Assembly (NCBI GenBank): GCA_947446625.1
Contig: CANFIE010000003.1
Span: forward strand, 1 to 26,202
Origin: Acetobacteraceae bacterium
Lineage (GTDB): Bacteria; Pseudomonadota; Alphaproteobacteria; Acetobacterales; Acetobacteraceae
Direction of reading: 5' to 3'
DNA length: 26,202 bases
In this document: piece by piece, positions 1 to 6,967 of the stretch
How the letters are laid out: every line of letters begins with the position of its first letter
Numbering within the stretch: position 1 is the stretch's first letter
Made by a program: the position numbers and the translations under genes
The notes under the pieces: model-generated
What the model was told of the DNA's origin: nothing
Seen by the model: the letters and a program-made list of their open reading frames with translations, nothing else
Databases searched by the model: none

Positions 1-357
1 CGGCACAATCACGTAGTTCGGGTTCGGCGCATCGGAAACCGCGGTGCCTTCGCGGGTGAACAGGCTGGCGCCGAACACCGCCGTGGCGCCGGCGCCGCGC
101 TGCGGGTCACCCAGCGGGCCCGAGGCCACCGGCCCACCCTCGCTCTGCGTCACCTCGCCAAAGCGCGAGATCACGCGGTCTGGCCGCACCAGGCTGGGCA
201 GCGGCTGCAATTGCTGCTGGGCCGCCATGCTCTGCTGCGTCAGCTGCTGCAACTGCGCCTGGGAGAAGTTGGGCGCGTATTGCGCCGCCGCCGGCCCCAT
301 TGCCAGCACCAGGGCCAAGGCCCAGCCGCCAAACCGCATCATCCACTCAGCCCGCAT
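1..357 (-). CDS. Polysaccharide export outer-membrane protein (Wza/KpsD/CtrA/BexD type), N-terminal part
   Basis: The first 119 codons are visible; the rest lies beyond the left edge. The protein opens with a hydrophobic signal peptide ending near an AxA-type site (GPAAAQ, about residue 25), then a Q-rich stretch, and reaches the motif PNPNYVIVP, which in this family precedes the polysaccharide-export (Poly_export/SLBB) domain. Family members form the outer-membrane channel through which capsule polymer leaves the cell. The chosen ATG overlaps the end of kpsE by 11 nt; in-frame ATGs at codons 6 and 7 are alternatives. It is the last visible gene of the leftward kps operon, which supports the assignment. 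The type (Wza-like or KpsD-like) cannot be settled from the fragment. Confidence 0.8.
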   Translation of the reverse strand, partial: MRAEWMMRFGGWALALVLAMGPAAAQYAPNFSQAQLQQLTQQSMAAQQQLQPLPSLVRPDRVISRFGEVTQSEGGPVASGPLGDPQRGAGATAVFGASLFTREGTAVSDAPNPNYVIVP

Positions 358-1549
358 GTTCGCGCGTTCCCGCCAGAAGCAACCAGCCCAGCCCATAAAG
401 CGCCGCCAGGCAAATAAACAGATACACCACCGACTGCGCCGCCTTGGGGTACAGCGCCCGCTCCGGCAGGTTCGGCTCCACCAGCCGCAGCAGGAAAATC
501 TGCTGCCGCTGGGCATCGGCCAGGGCGCGTTCCATGCTGGCATTGGCGGCGGCAAGCTGGGTCCGCGCCAGGTCGCGCTCGGTGCCCAGGCCCTCATACT
601 CGCCCACCTGCTGGCTCACCCCGGTATTGGCGCTGGCCAGGCGCTGGCGCTCATCGGTCACCTGCCGGGTCAGCGTCTCCACCCGGTTGCGCAGCACCGC
701 CAGCCGCGGATTGTCGCCCCGGGCAAAGGTCTGCGCCTCGGAAAGCTCAGCCCGCGCCTGGATGAGTTGCCCCTCCAGCCGGCCAATCGTCTCAATCGTC
801 AGGTTCGCTGCCCGCCCCGGGTCCAGCGCCCGCTCGCGCTCGCGAAAGCCGGTTACCCGCGCCTGCACCGCCAGCACCCGGGCCTCGGCGCGGGCCACTT
901 CCTCGCGCGCCACCCGCACCGCGTCTGCCTGCACGCGCTGGTTCAGCCGGTTCACCAGCCCTTCCGAAAGCGCCATCAGCTCGGTGGCAATGGCCTGCGA
1001 ATCGGCCGGGCGGAAGCTGCGCACCCGCAGCGCGGTAATGCCGCTGGTGGTGTCGTACTCGGCCTGCACCATGCGGTTGAAATAGTCATGCAGCCGCTCG
1101 GCCTCGGGATTGGGCCACCACAGCCGGGCCAGGAAGTCCGCCTCCGGCCGGCGGAACACCTCCACCAACTCGGCCCGCGGCCGCAGCGCCGCCACGGCGT
1201 CATGCGAGCGCAGGTAGTCGCGAATGCCCAGCGCCTCCTCCGAGCTCGGCTTGAAGCCGGCCTGGGCCAGCGCCTCGCTCATGCCGCCGCCGCCGCCCTG
1301 GTGCCGGCCGCGCACCATGAAGCGCGTCTCCGAGACGTATTGCGGCGCCGCCACCATGAACAGGTAAACCGCCGCGATCAGCGTGGGCACGCAGACCGTG
1401 GAGATGAAGCTGTGCCGCCGCGCCAGCCGCCACAGCCGGGTCAGGCCCTGCTGGCGTGGTTCCGCCACCGGCCCCGACCAGCCGCCATAGGCGTCAGCCT
1501 CGGCCTCAGCCGGCGTCGTAAGCGGCGATTGCCTGGTCCAGATCTTCAT
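347..1549 (-). CDS. kpsE: Capsule polysaccharide export inner-membrane protein KpsE/CtrB/BexC
   Basis: 400 residues with the family layout: a cytoplasmic N-terminus, a first membrane helix at about residues 48-68, a long periplasmic region rich in charged heptad-like sequence (about 190-340, probable coiled coil), a PNLPERALYP motif just before a second helix (about 373-392) and a short cytoplasmic tail. KpsE-type polysaccharide co-polymerase proteins link the KpsMT transporter to the outer-membrane channel. The ATG at 1549 overlaps the end of kpsT by 44 nt, which is long for this operon; an in-frame GTG near 1468 would remove the overlap and still leave about 20 residues before the first helix. 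Ends 11 nt inside the next gene, so it is likely co-translated with it. Confidence 0.9.
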   Translation of the reverse strand: MKIWTRQSPLTTPAEAEADAYGGWSGPVAEPRQQGLTRLWRLARRHSFISTVCVPTLIAAVYLFMVAAPQYVSETRFMVRGRHQGGGGGMSEALAQAGFKPSSEEALGIRDYLRSHDAVAALRPRAELVEVFRRPEADFLARLWWPNPEAERLHDYFNRMVQAEYDTTSGITALRVRSFRPADSQAIATELMALSEGLVNRLNQRVQADAVRVAREEVARAEARVLAVQARVTGFRERERALDPGRAANLTIETIGRLEGQLIQARAELSEAQTFARGDNPRLAVLRNRVETLTRQVTDERQRLASANTGVSQQVGEYEGLGTERDLARTQLAAANASMERALADAQRQQIFLLRLVEPNLPERALYPKAAQSVVYLFICLAALYGLGWLLLAGTREHAG

Positions 1550-2156
1550 AGCGCGTCAGCCTACCATCCTTGAGGACCGCCCCGGTGGTGCAGAAGGCAC
1601 GCACCGTTTCCGCCTGGTGGGAAACAAGCAACATCGTACTACGCTCCCGCCGCTCCAGCATGGCGGCCTGGCAGCGCAGCGCGAATCGACTATCGCCGGC
1701 GCCAACAACCTCATCCAGCAAATAGCAGTCGAAATCCACTGCCAACGACAATGCGATACCCAATCGGGACATCATGCCAGAGGAGTAGGTGCGCACCGGT
1801 TGCCGATAATATTGGCCAACCTCGGCAAAATCTTCCACAAATTCCACGGTTTCAGCCACCGGCTTGCCATACAGCCGGGCGACAAATCGGGCATTGTCGG
1901 CACCGCTGATGCTGTAGTGCATGGCGGCGGCATGGCCGAGCGGCCAGGAAATCGACATCCGTCGCCGGATATGCCCGGCCTCGGGGAATTCCACGCCCGA
2001 GATCAGCCGCAGCAGGGTGGATTTGCCCGCCCCGTTGTGGCCCAGAATGCCCACCGCCTCGCCCCGGCTGAAGGTGGCATTCACCCCGCGCAGCACCGCC
2101 TTGCGGGTGCCGCCGTGCAGCCGGTAGCTCTTGTGCACATTCTCCAGCACAATCAT
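1506..2156 (-). CDS. kpsT: Capsule polysaccharide ABC transporter ATP-binding protein KpsT/CtrD/BexA
   Basis: 216 residues, the usual length for KpsT. Walker A is GHNGAGKST (39-47), the signature region is YSSGMMSRL (about 124-132, the SSGM form typical of polysaccharide exporters rather than LSGGQ), Walker B is CYLLDE (144-149) and the switch histidine is H180 in VSH. KpsT powers transport of finished capsule polymer across the inner membrane through the KpsM dimer. The gene begins 4 nt after kpsM ends and its 3' end overlaps kpsE, so all three are in one transcript. No strong Shine-Dalgarno is visible, consistent with translational coupling from kpsM. Confidence 0.95.
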   Translation of the reverse strand: MIVLENVHKSYRLHGGTRKAVLRGVNATFSRGEAVGILGHNGAGKSTLLRLISGVEFPEAGHIRRRMSISWPLGHAAAMHYSISGADNARFVARLYGKPVAETVEFVEDFAEVGQYYRQPVRTYSSGMMSRLGIALSLAVDFDCYLLDEVVGAGDSRFALRCQAAMLERRERSTMLLVSHQAETVRAFCTTGAVLKDGRLTRYEDLDQAIAAYDAG

Positions 2157-2160
2157 GCCG

Positions 2161-2958
2161 CTACACCATCAGGTCGCGGCGGGCGATGCGCAGCAGCAGC
2201 ATGCCCGAAAGGTTCAGCCCCACCACCCAGGTCAGCATGGTGGTCAGGTCGTAATGCGTCGGCACCGCGGTGCCGAACAGCCCATGCCGCACCATCTCGA
2301 AGCAATGCACCGAGGGGATCAACAACGCCGCCTGCTGCGCCTCGCTCGGCAGCCAGAACACCATGAAGAACGAGCCGGTGAAGGGCAGGCTGAGATAGGT
2401 GAACAGGTGCACCACCCGGTCGATCATCTCGGTCCAGATGCTCAGCGCCGCCAAAATCAACGCGGCGCCATGCGTCATGGCCAGCAAAATCACCATGCCC
2501 AGCAGCAGGGTGCCCCAGGAATCGGGCCAGAAGTCCAGCGCCATGCCGAAGCCCATCAGGAAGATCAGCATGGCCCCCGAAACCGCCGCGCCTTCCAGCA
2601 GGTTGCGGGCAATCAGCACGTCCAGCAGGGTTATCCGCCGATGATACAGCAGCGACTGGTTGCCGGTTACCGCCCCTGGCGCCCGGTTCAGCAGGCCGCG
2701 CAACAGGTAGAAGGGCATGTAGCCCGTGACCCAGAACACCACCACCGGCAGCCCGCCGGGCAGCGCATGGCCACTGATATGGTGCAGCGCGCCCAAGGCC
2801 AGGCCCAGGATCAGCGGCTCGGCGAAAATCCAGGTATAGCCAAGGTTTTCCCGGCCAAAGCGCGTCACCAGTTCACGCAGCAGCAGCGCGCCGATCACCC
2901 GGACCTGAATGCGCAGTTGCTGCGGCAGCGAATCGGGGCCGCGCAGCGGGGTGCTCAC
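2161..2958 (-). CDS. kpsM: Capsule polysaccharide ABC transporter permease KpsM/CtrC/BexB
   Basis: 265 residues with about six hydrophobic helices, belonging to the ABC-2 membrane family; the N-terminal amphipathic segment with LRELVTRFGRENLGYTW is typical of KpsM/Wzm-like permeases. It forms the inner-membrane pore for capsule polymer together with KpsT. The GTG at 2958 was chosen because it overlaps the TGA of the upstream lipoprotein gene as GTGA; the frame stays open for 15 more codons upstream, but that extension would run back into the lipoprotein coding sequence. kpsT follows after a 4-nt gap. Confidence 0.92.
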   Translation of the reverse strand: MSTPLRGPDSLPQQLRIQVRVIGALLLRELVTRFGRENLGYTWIFAEPLILGLALGALHHISGHALPGGLPVVVFWVTGYMPFYLLRGLLNRAPGAVTGNQSLLYHRRITLLDVLIARNLLEGAAVSGAMLIFLMGFGMALDFWPDSWGTLLLGMVILLAMTHGAALILAALSIWTEMIDRVVHLFTYLSLPFTGSFFMVFWLPSEAQQAALLIPSVHCFEMVRHGLFGTAVPTHYDLTTMLTWVVGLNLSGMLLLRIARRDLMV

Positions 2959-3353
2959 GGCCTGGCAGTGCCGCCGCGCAGCAGCGGCCGGGCGGCAACC
3001 CAACCCTGCTCCTCACGGCAATAGGTGGCGCCGCGTTCCTCAACACCCTGGCCCAGCAGCAATTCGCGGCATTCCCGGCCACTGGCGGCGGTATAGGCCC
3101 GCGCCAGCCGCACACTGCCACCGCCCGGCATGCTGGCCTGGGCGCCGGGGGCGGCGCTGGCGGCAAAGGCGGCCAGAGGGTCATTCACCGGCGGGCGCAC
3201 CGCCACGGGGGCCGGGCGCGGCGCCGGCGCGGGCGTGGCCATTTCCTGCCAGCGGGCCATCTCGGCGCAACCGCTCATCAGGCCGGCGGCCAGCATGGCG
3301 ATGCCCAGCAGCGGCGTGCGGGCGAGCACTTTGGCGCGTGAAATAACCTGCAT
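2955..3353 (-). CDS. Small putative lipoprotein, first gene of the kps operon
   Basis: 132 residues. A basic N-terminus and hydrophobic stretch lead to MSGC (C29), a plausible lipobox, so the mature protein would be lipid-anchored. A Pro/Ala-rich linker follows (about 40-72), then a compact domain with Tyr87, Cys95 (GRECREL) and Cys112 (YCREEQGW), a Cys pair that could form a disulfide in the periplasm. I do not recognise a named family, although small proteins with a similar SGREC...YC...W pattern occur in Alphaproteobacteria. The ATG at 3353 has a GGGG-containing upstream region and follows a plausible promoter. Its TGA overlaps the kpsM GTG, which ties it to capsule export and suggests an accessory envelope role; that role is inference. 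Confidence 0.75.
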   Translation of the reverse strand: MQVISRAKVLARTPLLGIAMLAAGLMSGCAEMARWQEMATPAPAPRPAPVAVRPPVNDPLAAFAASAAPGAQASMPGGGSVRLARAYTAASGRECRELLLGQGVEERGATYCREEQGWVAARPLLRGGTARP

Positions 3354-3382
3354 TGCAACCCCAAAGCCTGAACCTCGCTGGT

Positions 3383-3411
3383 CTAGCAAAATGGCGGGGC
3401 CGGGCAAGCAA
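3383..3411 (-). promoter_or_regulatory. Candidate promoter of the leftward kps operon
   Basis: Read on the minus strand, TTGCTT (3411-3406) and TGCTAG (3388-3383) are separated by exactly 17 nt and lie 29 nt upstream of the lipoprotein ATG. The hexamers match a sigma-70 promoter only in part, so the call rests on spacing and position within the 100-bp divergent gap between the two capsule operons. Confidence 0.35.
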
Positions 3412-3453
3412 CTTTCCGCTGCGCCGCGGCCCTGGGCAGGGCATATCAGCGGA

Positions 3454-5031
3454 ATGCTGACCAACCGCTTAAGCGCCGAGCCTCCGGCCAGCCTGGCGGT
3501 GCCGCCGGCGCTGGCCCGGGCGCTGCCGCAACTGGCGGGGCTGCTGCCGGAATGGCGCCTGCTGCCCGAGGCCTCGGCGCCGGCCGGGGCGCCCTTGCTT
3601 TGGCTGGCCGGCACCCCGGCGCCACCGGGCCGGGCGGTGGTGTGGGTCAGCCAGGGGCCGTGGGTGGCGCCGCGCTTCGCCGCAAGCCAGGGCCTGGTGG
3701 GGCTGCTGCTGGCCGCCGAGGGCGCAGACCCGGTGGCCTCGGCCCTGGCGCAGCCGGCATCGGAGGATGCCTCGGCCGAGGTCGTGGCGCTGGCCGAGGC
3801 CTTGCCGACAGTGCGGGCGCTGCTGGCGGCCCACCCGGCACTGCCGGCGGCCCAGGCCGTGGCCCGGCTGCTGGCGGCCAGCCGGTTTGTGGATGCCTTC
3901 ACCGGCCAGCCCTGCGCGCCGGCCGAGGCGCTGGGGCAGTTGCTGGCCTGGGAGCAGGCGGCGGCGGAAAATCAGGGGCTGCACGCGGCCACGGGCATGC
4001 AGGTGTTCAAGCGCGGCCTGATGCGGCAGCGGCTGGGCGGGGCGCCGCGGTTTTTCTGGCGGGGCTCGGCGGCGTTGCGCTGGGCGGCGCGCCGTGGCGG
4101 GGCCGTGGCGGTGTGGGCGGCGGCCATGCCGGCCAACCTGCCGGCCCGGGCGGCGGCGGCAGGGGTGCGGTTGGTGCAGGTGGAGGATGGCTTCCTGCGC
4201 TCGGCCGGGCTGGGGGTGCTGCTGGCGCCGGCGCATTCCCTGGTGCTGGATGGCTGGGGCATGCATTTCGACCCAGCTTCCGCGAGTGGGCTGGAGCGGT
4301 TGCTGGCCGAGACGGCGTTTTCCCAGGCCTTGCTGGAGCGGGCAGCGCGGCTGCGGCGGGCGCTGCTGCAGGCTGGGGTCTCGAAGTACAATCTGGCCGG
4401 GGATGCGGCCTTGCCCGAGGCGCCGCCGGGCCGGCGCCGGGTGCTGGTGGTGGGGCAGGTGGAGGATGATGCCTCTCTGCTGCGCGGCGGCGGAGTGGTG
4501 CGGCGCAACCTGGATTTGCTGCGGGCGGCGCGGGCGGCGCATCCCGATGGCTGGCTGCTGTACCGGCCCCACCCCGATGTGGTGGCCGGGATGCGGCGCG
4601 GGGCGGTGCCGGCCCAGGCCCTGGCCGGGCTGGCCGATGCCGAGGTGGCGGCGGTGCCGCTGGCGCCACTTTATGCGCTGGTGGAGGAGGTTTGGGTGAT
4701 GTCCTCGTTGGCGGGGTTTGAGGCCCTGCTGCGCGGGCGGCGGGTGGTGTGCCTGGGCCAGCCCTTCTACGCCGGCTGGGGGCTGACCGAGGACCAGGCG
4801 CCCTTGCCGCGCCGGCAGCGCCGGCTGGGGCTGGATGCGCTGGTGGCCGGGGCGCTGATTTTATATCCGCGCTACTGGGACCCGGTAACTGGGCTGCCTT
4901 GCCCGGTTGAGGTGTTTCTGGCGCGGTTGGCGGGGATGGCGCCGCCGCCGGCACCGCGCCTGCCGGCGGTGCTGCGCCGGGCGGTGGCGCGGGCCAGCGC
5001 CTGGTGGACGGCGCTGGGGGTGCGGCTGTGA
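3454..5031 (+). CDS. kpsC: KpsC-like capsule beta-Kdo glycosyltransferase with one intact module
   Basis: 525 residues. The C-terminal two thirds carry the KpsC hallmarks in order: VEDGFLRSAGLG (243-254), SKYNL (310-314), GQVEDDASLL (334-343), YRPHPDV (370-376), SSLAGFEALLRG (417-428), PFYAGWGLTED (437-447) and RYWDPVTGLPC (473-483). KpsC-type enzymes build the poly-Kdo linker on the lipid anchor of exported capsules, on the cytoplasmic face. Typical KpsC has two related modules in about 675 residues; here residues 1-140 lack the catalytic motifs, yet RFVDAFTGQPC (144-154) repeats the module-ending motif seen at 473-483. This suggests an eroded or deleted first module. The ATG at 3454 has only a weak Shine-Dalgarno (GCGGA). 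The stop overlaps the next gene as GTGA. RkpJ/LpsZ-like rhizobial proteins are the closest analogues I know. Confidence 0.85.
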   Translation: MLTNRLSAEPPASLAVPPALARALPQLAGLLPEWRLLPEASAPAGAPLLWLAGTPAPPGRAVVWVSQGPWVAPRFAASQGLVGLLLAAEGADPVASALAQPASEDASAEVVALAEALPTVRALLAAHPALPAAQAVARLLAASRFVDAFTGQPCAPAEALGQLLAWEQAAAENQGLHAATGMQVFKRGLMRQRLGGAPRFFWRGSAALRWAARRGGAVAVWAAAMPANLPARAAAAGVRLVQVEDGFLRSAGLGVLLAPAHSLVLDGWGMHFDPASASGLERLLAETAFSQALLERAARLRRALLQAGVSKYNLAGDAALPEAPPGRRRVLVVGQVEDDASLLRGGGVVRRNLDLLRAARAAHPDGWLLYRPHPDVVAGMRRGAVPAQALAGLADAEVAAVPLAPLYALVEEVWVMSSLAGFEALLRGRRVVCLGQPFYAGWGLTEDQAPLPRRQRRLGLDALVAGALILYPRYWDPVTGLPCPVEVFLARLAGMAPPPAPRLPAVLRRAVARASAWWTALGVRL

Positions 5032-5807
5032 CGGCTGATTCGGTGGTGATCAGCGGGGCTTCGCGTGGCCTGGGCGCGGCGCTGGCACTGGGGCTGGCCA
5101 GGCCCGGGGTGCGGCTGCATCTGCTGGGGCGGGATGCGGCGGCGCTGGCGGCGGTGGCCGGGGAATGCGCGGCCAAGGGGGCCGAGGCGCTGTGGGTCAG
5201 CCTGGAGGTGACCGATGCCGAGGCCATGGCGGCGCAGTTGCTGGCCTGGGATGCGGCGCGGCCGCTGCGGTTGCTGGTGGCGAATGCGGGGGTTTCGGCC
5301 GGGACCAGGCCGGATGGCGCGCCAGAGGGCCATGCGGCGGCGCTGCGGCAAATAAGGGTGAACCTGGAAGGGGCGCTGAACCTGGTGGAGCCTGTGTTGC
5401 CGGCCATGCTGGCGCGGGGCGGCGGGGCGGTGCTGCTGGTGGCCTCGGTGATGGCCTTCCGGGGGTTGCCGGATATGCCGGGGTACAGCGCCAGCAAGGC
5501 CGGGCTTTGGGCCTATGGCGAGGCGCTGCGGGCGGCCCATGCCGGGGCCGGGCTGCGGGTGACGGTGGCGGCGCCGGGGTTTTTTCGCAGCGCCATGAGC
5601 GCGCGGGTGCAAGGCGGCGGGCATTTTGGCCAGGTGAGCGCCGAGGCCATGGCGGCAAGCCTGCTGCGGGCGGTGGCCCAGGGGCGTGGCCGGGTGGTGG
5701 CGCCGTGGTGGCTGGGCGCAGCGCTGCGGGGGTTGGCGCTATTGCCGCCGGGGCTAGGCGACAGGCTGGCGCGGCGGGTGCGGTATCGGGTGATGCCGGG
5801 CGGATAG
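5028..5807 (+). CDS. Short-chain dehydrogenase/reductase coupled to kpsC
   Basis: 259 residues of classical SDR type: cofactor motif GASRGLG (10-16), NAG (86-88), structural Asn112, catalytic Ser140 and the YSASK catalytic pair Tyr153/Lys157, followed by APGFF in place of the more usual PGxxxT. It would be an NAD(P)-dependent oxidoreductase. The GTG start at 5028 overlaps the kpsC TGA, so it is translationally coupled. In Sinorhizobium the rkpH SDR gene also sits beside the KpsC-like rkpJ gene, which makes a role in capsule precursor or lipid-anchor synthesis reasonable; the substrate is unknown. Confidence 0.85.
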   Translation: MTADSVVISGASRGLGAALALGLARPGVRLHLLGRDAAALAAVAGECAAKGAEALWVSLEVTDAEAMAAQLLAWDAARPLRLLVANAGVSAGTRPDGAPEGHAAALRQIRVNLEGALNLVEPVLPAMLARGGGAVLLVASVMAFRGLPDMPGYSASKAGLWAYGEALRAAHAGAGLRVTVAAPGFFRSAMSARVQGGGHFGQVSAEAMAASLLRAVAQGRGRVVAPWWLGAALRGLALLPPGLGDRLARRVRYRVMPGG

Positions 5808-5817
5808 TTGCGCGGCG

Positions 5818-6036
5818 TTTGGCGCGGCGCTGCGGGTTTCGGACAAAGAGGGGGGGTTGGGGCGGTGGGGGTGGCGCTGGGTGCGGCGGCGTGGATGGCC
5901 GGAACGGGCCCGGCCATCACGACGCGGGGTGGTTTGGGCCGGCGCTGCGGGGAGCGGACAAATAGGCGGGGTTGGGCCGGTGGGGATGGTACTGGGTGCG
6001 GCGGCGTGGAGGACCGGGACGGGCCCGGCCATGACG
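5818..6036. repeat. Two direct copies of a 104-bp MAGPVPAIH-type intergenic repeat
   Basis: Copy A is 5818-5921 and copy B is 5933-6036, period 115 bp. They align without gaps over 104 positions with 15 mismatches by my count (about 86 percent). Each ends in a palindromic core; in copy A the arms GATGGCCGG (5894-5902) and CCGGCCATC (5910-5918) pair perfectly around a 7-nt loop, and copy B has a degenerate version. On the minus strand the core reads as MAGPVPAIH or MAGPVPVLH, a signature of a repeat common between genes in Alphaproteobacteria. It is probably not coding. Confidence 0.75.
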
Positions 6037-6059
6037 GGTGCCAGGGCGGGTGCCAGGGC
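6036..6059. repeat. Tandem duplication of a 12-bp unit
   Basis: The unit GGGTGCCAGGGC occurs twice without mismatch (6036-6047, 6048-6059), directly abutting the second 104-bp repeat. Confidence 0.7.
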
Positions 6060-6158
6060 GGCTTGGGGGGCGGATGCGCAGTGGGAAAGAGCGGGCCGGG
6101 TCGCTCAGGCGCACCGGAAGGTAGAACATAATACGAACTCGCACGGAAAAACAAGCAA

Positions 6159-6875
6159 TCAGCGGCAATCCTCGGGCGGGCGGTTGACGCTGCGGGTTTG
6201 GCCGTCGGCGCGGGTGTGGCAGCCGCCGCGCCACAGGCCCCGAAAGCTGCCGAGTTGCGCGTCCTGGTATTCGCCCTGGCCGTCGGCGCGGCCGTCGCGC
6301 AGTTCGCCGTCGTAGCGGTCGCCATTCGCCCAGGTGAAGCTGCCGCGCCCCTGGGGGCGGTCGTCGCGGAAGTCGCCCTCGTAGCGGTCCTGGTTGGGCC
6401 AGGTGTAGCTGCCGCGGCCATGCAGCCGGCCGTCGCGGAAGTCTCCGGCGTAGCGGTGGCCATTGGCCCAGGTCAGGGTGCCGGCGCCGTGCTCGCGGCC
6501 TTCCCGCAGGGTGCCGGTGTAGCGGCTGACCTGCTCGCGGCCCTCGCGCTGGTAGCGCCATTCGGCGGTGCCGTTGCCGCTGGCCGGGCCGCGCGGGCAG
6601 CTGCCGGACCAGCGCACGGTTTCGCCGGGCTGCGGATTGCCGTTCCATAGCCAGCAGCCATTGGCGGCATCCACCGTCCAGCCCGGGTTGCCGGGGCTGG
6701 CCATGTCGGCGGCCGGCGGGGGTTCCGGCCGGCCGGGGGCGGGGCGCGGCGCGGCCTGCCGGCCCTGGCGGAGCGATTGGGCCGAGGCGACCGGGGCCAG
6801 GGCGACCGAGGCCAGGGCGACCGGCACCAGGGCGGCGGCAAGCAGCAGGGTCGATAGCAGCAGGCTTGGGCGCAT
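6159..6875 (-). CDS. Secreted MORN-repeat protein
   Basis: 238 residues. The signal peptide covers residues 1-32 and ends at ASA-Q; its hydrophobic core is made of a 5-residue repeat (LVPVA, LASVA, LAPVA). A Pro-rich linker (about 40-56) leads to a domain with Cys74 and Cys93, then MORN repeats of exact 23-residue period starting at Tyr119, Tyr142, Tyr165 and Tyr188 (pattern YxGxxRxGxxHGxGxxTW), with a degenerate unit before them near Trp89. Cys219 and Cys237 close the protein, so periplasmic disulfides are likely. MORN repeats often bind lipids or proteins; many bacterial MORN proteins have no known role. The ATG at 6875 is chosen because it starts the signal peptide; no good Shine-Dalgarno is visible. 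Transcribed leftward, 92 bp after the Bug-family gene. Confidence 0.85.
   Translation of the reverse strand: MRPSLLLSTLLLAAALVPVALASVALAPVASAQSLRQGRQAAPRPAPGRPEPPPAADMASPGNPGWTVDAANGCWLWNGNPQPGETVRWSGSCPRGPASGNGTAEWRYQREGREQVSRYTGTLREGREHGAGTLTWANGHRYAGDFRDGRLHGRGSYTWPNQDRYEGDFRDDRPQGRGSFTWANGDRYDGELRDGRADGQGEYQDAQLGSFRGLWRGGCHTRADGQTRSVNRPPEDCR
6270..6521 (-). repeat. 69-bp coding repeats of the MORN domain
   Basis: About 3.6 units of 69 bp (23 codons), beginning at the Tyr119, Tyr142, Tyr165 and Tyr188 codons. Conserved segments such as the CGGTCGCCATTCGCCCAGGT-type string recur at the nucleotide level on the plus strand, so the units arose by duplication. Confidence 0.75.
6787..6831. repeat. 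15-bp tandem repeat, three units, inside a signal peptide
   Basis: Units GCGACCGGGGCCAGG, GCGACCGAGGCCAGG and GCGACCGGCACCAGG (plus strand) follow each other without gap. They encode the hydrophobic core of the MORN-protein signal peptide. Because 15 is a multiple of three, gain or loss of a unit keeps the frame and changes the core length by five residues. Confidence 0.85.
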
Positions 6876-6929
6876 GGGGCGGGAACGTTCTTGTTGCGGC
6901 GGGATAGCAGCATGCCGGGGGCCTGCTGC

Positions 6930-6964
6930 CAAACCCGGGGGCAAACCCGGGGGCAAACCCGGGT
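6930..6964. repeat. 12-bp tandem repeat between the MORN and Bug-family genes
   Basis: Nearly three units of CAAACCCGGGGG (6930-6941, 6942-6953, 6954-6963), each with an ACCCGGG core containing the palindrome CCCGGG. The array lies just after the stop of the Bug-family gene and about 55 bp before the MORN start. Confidence 0.85.
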
Positions 6965-6967
6965 GGC

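Larger units (their letters stand above)
5808..6158 (+). other. 351-bp convergent intergenic region
   Basis: No gene is supported between the SDR stop and the MORN-protein stop. The first two thirds hold two 104-bp direct repeats and a 12-bp tandem duplication (entered separately). The last part, about 6120-6165, is noticeably less GC-rich. Reading frames crossing the repeats in several phases, with proline- or glycine-rich translations, are low-complexity by-products. No canonical stem plus T-run terminator was found. Confidence 0.7.

Noticed and set aside
44..1573. 509-codon open frame on the plus strand
   Set aside because: Antisense to the export channel, kpsE and kpsT genes; the translation is low-complexity, rich in Arg, His, Pro and Gln, typical of shadow frames in GC-rich DNA.
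3130..3453. Upstream extension of the kpsC frame
   Set aside because: It is antisense to the lipoprotein gene and crosses the divergent promoter region; the family start fits 3454 better.
4007..5497. 496-codon Pro/Ala-rich frame on the minus strand
   Set aside because: Antisense to kpsC and the SDR, with low-complexity proline runs.
5818..6059. Possible CRISPR array
   Set aside because: Only two long copies with 11 bp between them and 14 percent divergence; no short repeat and spacer pattern or cas genes.
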